DNA of 11,739 nt from an uncultured Rhodanobacter sp. (lineage in GTDB: Bacteria; Pseudomonadota; Gammaproteobacteria; Xanthomonadales; Rhodanobacteraceae): assembly GCA_937906285.1 (NCBI GenBank), contig CALCWL010000321.1:1-11739 (forward strand), given 5' to 3'. Numbering within the stretch: the stretch's first letter is position 1; the number at the start of each line of letters is the position of its first letter. A program made the position numbers and the translations under genes. A model generated the notes under the pieces. The model ran no database searches and was not told the DNA's origin. It saw only the letters and a program-made list of their open reading frames with translations. Positions 8,680-11,739 of the stretch are shown one piece after another.

Positions 8680-8707
8680 ATTCCCTATTCTCGATTCCCT
8701 ATTCCCG
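8680..8707. repeat. GGGAATN heptamer array, right arm (inverted)
   Basis: Four tandem heptamers are seen on the opposite strand sense: ATTCCCT, ATTCTCG, ATTCCCT and ATTCCCG. The reverse complement of 8685-8707 matches 8595-8617 at 20 of 23 positions, so the two arms could form a long stem around a 67-nt spacer. The array ends 11 nt before the rbfA start, leaving no purine-rich ribosome binding site. Confidence 0.85.
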
Positions 8708-8718
8708 GCTCTTCAACC

Positions 8719-9102
8719 ATGCCTTCCCGCGACTTCAAACGTACTGACCGCATCGGAGCCGAGCTGCGCCGTGAGCTTGGGCTGCTGGTGCATGCCGCCG
8801 TGCGCGACCACGGGCTGCCGTCGGTGAGCGTTTCCGATGTCGAGATCACCCGTGACCTGGACTGGGCCACGGTGTGGGTCACTGCGCTGGTGCCGGAGCA
8901 GGGTCTGCCGGCCGTGAAGGCGCTCAACCAGATGGGGCACGAGATCCGCCATGCCTTGGCGCACAGCGGCATGCGCATGCGGCGCGTGCCTGAACTGAAG
9001 TTCAAGTACGACGATTCGGTCGACAAGGGCGAGCGCATCGATCGCCTGTTGCGCGAACAGGCGGATGCGCCCAAGCCGGACGATGACGCCAGCGCGGTCT
9101 GA
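8719..9102 (+). CDS. rbfA: 30S ribosome-binding factor RbfA
   Basis: This gene encodes a 127-residue single KH-like domain protein that binds the 30S subunit and helps 16S rRNA 5'-end maturation and cold adaptation (E. coli RbfA is 133 residues). The start FKRTDRIGAELRRELG, the central SVSVSDVEITRDLDWATVWV, and the end RRVPELKFKYDDSVDKGERID are family hallmarks. The ATG at 8719 matches the usual start. The upstream sequence (CCCGGCTCTTCAACC) has no obvious Shine-Dalgarno motif because the heptamer repeat runs almost to the start. It lies 152 nt after infB, an unusually wide gap in this operon, filled by the inverted repeats, and 25 nt before truB. Confidence 0.96.
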   Translation: MPSRDFKRTDRIGAELRRELGLLVHAAVRDHGLPSVSVSDVEITRDLDWATVWVTALVPEQGLPAVKALNQMGHEIRHALAHSGMRMRRVPELKFKYDDSVDKGERIDRLLREQADAPKPDDDASAV

Positions 9103-9127
9103 GTCGAGCGGCACGGCTTCGGCACGA

Positions 9128-10066
9128 ATGAGCAAACCGCCTCGCTTCCAGTATCGCGACCTGCACGGCATCGTGCTGCTCGACAAGCCGATCGGCTTGA
9201 GCTCGAACCAGGCCCTGCAGGGCGTTCGCCGGCTGTTGCGCGCGGCCAAGGGTGGCCATGCCGGTGCCCTCGACCCGCTGGCCAGTGGTCTGCTGCCACT
9301 GTGTTTCGGCGAGGCGACCAAGCTGGCCGGCACGCTGCTCGGCGCCAGCAAGGGCTATGTAGCTGAATGCCGGCTTGGCATCAGCACCGACACCGGCGAC
9401 CGCGAGGGCGAGGTGACCGCACGCCAGCCGGTGCCTCGACTCGACTCCGGGCTGATCGAAGCCGCACTGGTGCCGTTGCGCGGAGCGATCCGGCAGGTGC
9501 CGCCGATGTATTCGGCGCTCAAGCAGGATGGCGAAAGGCTGTACGTGAAGGCGCGCCGCGGCGAGTCGGTGGAGCGGCCGGCGCGCGCCGTGGTCGTGCA
9601 TCGGCTGGAGCTGCTCTCCCGCGACGGCGATACCTTGCAGTTGCTGGTGGAATGCGGTTCGGGGACCTATGTGCGATCGCTGGCGACGGATCTGGGCGCG
9701 ACCCTGGGTTGCGGTGCGCACCTGACTGCGCTGCGGCGCACCTGGGTGGATCCCTTCCGCCATCCGCACATGGTCACCATGGCCGAACTCGAACAGGCGG
9801 CGGAGCAGGGCGACGAGGCGTTGCTGCGCCATCTGCTGCCGGTGGCCGAGGGTCTGTGCGACCTGCCATCGGTTCACCTGGACGAGGCGCAGGCGATGGC
9901 CATTTCACGCGGCCAGCCGATTCAGCTTGACCCATCGGTACCTGGCGGGCGCTGCGCGGCATTCGCGCCTGATGGTGCCTTGCTTGCCGTGCTCGAACTG
10001 GACGACCTGCGTCGCAGCCGCATCCTGCGCGGCTTCAACCTGCCGCCAGCGGGCGGATTTGCCTGA
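9128..10066 (+). CDS. truB: tRNA pseudouridine(55) synthase TruB
   Basis: This gene encodes a 312-residue enzyme that converts U55 in the T loop of tRNAs to pseudouridine (E. coli TruB is 314). The N-terminal GIVLLDKPIGLSSNQAL (14-30) and the catalytic motif GGHAGALDPLASG with nucleophile Asp49 are present, followed by LCFGEATKLAG, the substrate segment PPMYSALKQDGERLY, and GSGTYVRSLATDLGATLGCGAHL with its conserved Arg. A C-terminal PUA-like region follows (about 250-310). The motif usually reads GHTG; here the Thr is Ala45. The ATG at 9128 fits the family start (MSKPPRFQYRDLHG), although no clear Shine-Dalgarno sequence precedes it. Upstream in-frame codons overlapping rbfA would add 21 unrelated residues. 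Confidence 0.97.
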   Translation: MSKPPRFQYRDLHGIVLLDKPIGLSSNQALQGVRRLLRAAKGGHAGALDPLASGLLPLCFGEATKLAGTLLGASKGYVAECRLGISTDTGDREGEVTARQPVPRLDSGLIEAALVPLRGAIRQVPPMYSALKQDGERLYVKARRGESVERPARAVVVHRLELLSRDGDTLQLLVECGSGTYVRSLATDLGATLGCGAHLTALRRTWVDPFRHPHMVTMAELEQAAEQGDEALLRHLLPVAEGLCDLPSVHLDEAQAMAISRGQPIQLDPSVPGGRCAAFAPDGALLAVLELDDLRRSRILRGFNLPPAGGFA

Positions 10067-10082
10067 AAAGCGGGCTGCGCAC

Positions 10083-10112
10083 TTGTTGTAACACCACCGG
10101 CATCAGTAGAAT
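10083..10112 (+). promoter_or_regulatory. Candidate promoter for rpsO(-pnp)
   Basis: TAGAAT (10107-10112) matches 5 of 6 positions of the -10 consensus in a locally AT-rich patch. The -35 region is weak: TTGTTG (10083-10088) is 18 nt away, or TTGTAA (10086-10091) is 15 nt away. A start near 10119 would give a leader of about 105 nt carrying the long hairpin at 10148-10197. E. coli also has its own rpsO promoter inside the operon. Confidence 0.5.
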
Positions 10113-10147
10113 AGACAAGTTATTTCAACGCTTTCACTCCAACCAGG

Positions 10148-10197
10148 GCGAAGCTTGCGCTTGTGTCATCTCGCGATGATGCAAGCGCAAGCTTCGC
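10148..10197 (+). promoter_or_regulatory. Long near-perfect hairpin in the rpsO leader
   Basis: The left arm GCGAAGCTTGCGCTTG (10148-10163) is an exact inverted copy of 10182-10197. The stem continues inward with two wobble pairs (U-G, G-U) and five Watson-Crick pairs (TCATC with GATGA) to a four-base loop (10171-10174). This gives 23 bp in 50 nt, ending 26 nt before the rpsO ATG. No T-run follows directly. It is long enough to be an RNase III substrate. It could be an S15 autoregulatory site, an mRNA processing element, or a dispersed palindromic repeat. Confidence 0.8.
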
Positions 10198-10223
10198 ATC
10201 GCCTTTCAAGGAAACGTACAACC

Positions 10224-10493
10224 ATGTCCCTTACCGCAGAACAGACCAGCAAGATCATTGCTGATTTCGGCCGCGTGCCGAACGATACGGGCTCGACCGA
10301 AGTCCAGGTGGCCCTGCTGTCCGCCCGCATCGACCATCTCACCGGTCACTTCAAGGATCACATTCAGGACCATCACTCGCGTCGTGGTCTGCTCAAGCTC
10401 GTCAACCAGCGCAAGCGCCTGCTCAGCTATCTGAAGGATCGCGATCTTGCGCGCTACCAGACCCTGATCGAACGCCTCGGCCTGCGGCGGTAA
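10224..10493 (+). CDS. rpsO: 30S ribosomal protein S15
   Basis: This gene encodes an 89-residue primary 16S rRNA-binding protein of the 30S platform, the same length as E. coli S15. Conserved segments are NDTGSTEVQVALLSARIDHLTGHF (19 onward), the rRNA-contact motif DHHSRRGLLKLV, and the C-terminal YQTLIERLGLRR. The ATG at 10224 matches the family start (MSLTAEQTSKI). AAGGAAA (10208-10214) acts as the ribosome binding site, with a fairly long spacing of about 11 nt from AGGA. S15 represses its own mRNA in several bacteria through unrelated leader structures, and this leader carries a strong hairpin. pnp follows 83 nt downstream. Confidence 0.98.
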   Translation: MSLTAEQTSKIIADFGRVPNDTGSTEVQVALLSARIDHLTGHFKDHIQDHHSRRGLLKLVNQRKRLLSYLKDRDLARYQTLIERLGLRR

Positions 10494-10528
10494 CGCGGGG
10501 CGCCGTTCGCGGACGCGAGGATCAAGCA

Positions 10529-10546
10529 GCGCCCGTGCGCGGGCGC
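10529..10546 (+). terminator. Hairpin between rpsO and pnp (weak terminator or attenuator)
   Basis: GCGCCCG (10529-10535) pairs with CGGGCGC (10540-10546) around a TGCG loop, followed by CTTTCCCC, a poor T-run. Its left arm can alternatively pair with GGGCGC (10498-10503) just after the rpsO stop. E. coli has both a partial terminator and an RNase III-cut hairpin in this gap, the latter mediating PNPase autoregulation. Which of these roles applies here cannot be told from sequence alone. Confidence 0.5.
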
Positions 10547-10576
10547 CTTTCCCCATTCAGATCAGGAAACAGTCAC

Positions 10577-11739
10577 GTGGCAAAAGTAACCAAGTCATTC
10601 CAGTACGGTAATCACGAAGTCACGCTGGAGACGGGCGAAATCGCCCGCCAGGCATCCGGTGCGGTCATGGCCAGCATGGGCGGTACCGTGGTGCTGGTCA
10701 CCGCCGTCGCCGCGACCAAGCAGAAGGAAGGCCAGGATTTCTTCCCGCTCACCGTCGACTACGTCGAGAAGTTCTATTCCGCCGGCCGCATTCCCGGCGG
10801 CTTCTTCAAGCGCGAAGGTCGTCCGACCGAGAAAGAGACGCTGACCTCGCGCCTGATCGATCGCCCGGTGCGCCCGCTGTTCCCGGATGACTTCAAGAAC
10901 GAAGTGCAGGTCATCGCCCAGGTCGTCTCGCTGAACCCGGAAGTGGACGGCGACATCGTGGCCCTGCTCGGCGCCTCCGCCGCGCTGAGCCTGGCCGGCA
11001 TCCCGTTCAAGGGCCCGATCGGCGCCGCCCGCGTCGGTTACGCCAACGGCAAGTACCTGCTGAACCCCTCGCAGACCGAGCTGAAGACTTCCGACCTCGA
11101 CCTGGTCGTCGCCGGTACCGCCGGTGCGGTGCTGATGGTGGAATCCGAAGCCAAGCTGCTGTCCGAGGACGTGATGCTCGGCGCCGTGATGTTCGGTCAT
11201 CAGCAGATGCAGACCGCGATCCGCGCGATCGCCGAGCTGGCCACCGAGGCCGGCAAGCCGTCGTGGGACTGGCAGGCACCGGCGCGCAACGAGTCGCTGG
11301 TCGCCGCCGTCAAGGGTGCGGTCGGCGATCAGCTGGCCACCGCCTTCCAGGTGCGCGACAAGCTGGAGCGTCGCGACGCAATCGCCGCGATCAAGGCCGA
11401 CGTGCTGGCCGGGCTCAAGGCGCAGGCCGAGGAGAACGGCTGGTCCACCGCCGCAATGGCCAAGGAGTTCGAGGAACTCGAATACCACACCATGCGCGAC
11501 AGCGTGCTGAAGACCAAGGTGCGCATCGATGGTCGCCAGCTGGACGACGTGCGCGCGATCACCGCCCGTGTCGGCGTGCTGCCGCGTACGCACGGTTCGG
11601 CACTGTTCACCCGCGGCGAAACCCAGGCGCTGGTCGTCATCACCCTGGGCACCACGCGTGATGCGCAGATCATCGACGCCCCCGGCGGCGAGTCGAAGGA
11701 TCCGTTCCTGTTCCACTACAACTTCCCGCCGTTCTCGGT
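10577..11739 (+). CDS. pnp: Polyribonucleotide nucleotidyltransferase (PNPase), N-terminal part (runs off the window)
   Basis: This frame is open to the end of the window, giving 387 complete codons of a protein usually near 700 residues. PNPase degrades RNA 3' to 5' with phosphate and is a core degradosome enzyme. The first RNase PH domain (about 10-145) includes FQYGNHEVTLETGEIARQA, DFFPLTVDY, FFKREGRPTE (76-85) and SRLIDRPVRPLFP (91-103). An alpha-helical domain follows, and the second RNase PH domain begins near VRIDGR (315-320) with LPRTHGSALFTRGETQAL. The catalytic aspartates of the second domain and the KH and S1 domains lie beyond the edge. The start is GTG, preceded by AGGAAA (10564-10569), AGGA ending 9 nt before it. 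No nearby in-frame ATG fits, so the non-ATG start looks real and may keep expression modest. Confidence 0.97.
   Translation, partial: MAKVTKSFQYGNHEVTLETGEIARQASGAVMASMGGTVVLVTAVAATKQKEGQDFFPLTVDYVEKFYSAGRIPGGFFKREGRPTEKETLTSRLIDRPVRPLFPDDFKNEVQVIAQVVSLNPEVDGDIVALLGASAALSLAGIPFKGPIGAARVGYANGKYLLNPSQTELKTSDLDLVVAGTAGAVLMVESEAKLLSEDVMLGAVMFGHQQMQTAIRAIAELATEAGKPSWDWQAPARNESLVAAVKGAVGDQLATAFQVRDKLERRDAIAAIKADVLAGLKAQAEENGWSTAAMAKEFEELEYHTMRDSVLKTKVRIDGRQLDDVRAITARVGVLPRTHGSALFTRGETQALVVITLGTTRDAQIIDAPGGESKDPFLFHYNFPPFS

Noticed and set aside
8669..8705. A sigma70 promoter for rbfA inside the heptamer array (TTGCCT with TATTCT)
   Set aside because: The spacing is only 11 nt, or 25 nt with the next TATTCC. 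Neither is compatible with a normal promoter.
10067..10100. An intrinsic terminator after truB (AAGCGGGCTGCGCACTT)
   Set aside because: The stem has a bulge, few pairs and no T-run. Transcription probably continues into rpsO.
10595..11716. A 373-codon minus-strand frame opposite pnp
   Set aside because: The + strand here encodes an intact PNPase N-terminus. The minus frame shows only compositional bias.

Overview
The window is a conserved housekeeping block from a GC-rich gammaproteobacterium. The best guess is the order Xanthomonadales (Rhodanobacteraceae or Xanthomonadaceae). This rests on the gene order (nuoLMN, then an initiator tRNA, then rimP-nusA-infB-rbfA-truB-rpsO-pnp), the protein sequences, and a GGGAATN heptamer repeat between infB and rbfA that I associate, from memory only, with intergenic regions of that order. 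All genes lie on the + strand. I see no mobile element, CRISPR array, defence system or foreign-looking island.

Layout. Positions 1-3209 are the end of the complex I (nuo) operon: the last 73 codons of nuoL, complete nuoM and complete nuoN, separated by 12-14 nt. Positions 3210-3552 hold a 90-nt gap with a sigma70-like promoter, the initiator tRNA-fMet gene (3300-3376), its intrinsic terminator, and a structured rimP leader that ends in a second intrinsic terminator 28 nt before the rimP start. Positions 3553-11739 are the transcription/translation operon: rimP (30S maturation), nusA (elongation, termination and antitermination factor), infB (IF2), rbfA (16S maturation), truB (tRNA Psi55 synthase), rpsO (S15) and pnp (PNPase, cut by the window edge after 387 codons). 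This matches the metY-rimP-nusA-infB-rbfA-truB-rpsO-pnp order of E. coli. It couples initiator tRNA, IF2, ribosome assembly factors and an RNA-decay enzyme.

How it works together. The tRNA promoter probably also drives the downstream operon by readthrough of two intrinsic terminators, so the rimP leader looks like an attenuator. A further weak promoter probably lies before rpsO. Nearly every intergenic gap carries strong inverted repeats. The most striking is a 50-nt, 23-bp hairpin in the rpsO leader.

The observations most worth checking are these. (1) NusA appears to lack about 11 residues that form the beta-hairpin at the start of its second KH domain. (2) NuoN has Ala and Glu where E. coli NuoN has the conserved TM5 Glu and TM7 Lys of the proton channel. 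(3) The rpsO leader has a long near-perfect hairpin. (4) The rimP leader resembles a terminator-attenuator. (5) An inverted pair of heptamer arrays sits in the operon just before rbfA. No clearly new biological system is visible. Comparisons with E. coli and Thermotoga proteins are from memory and need real alignments.
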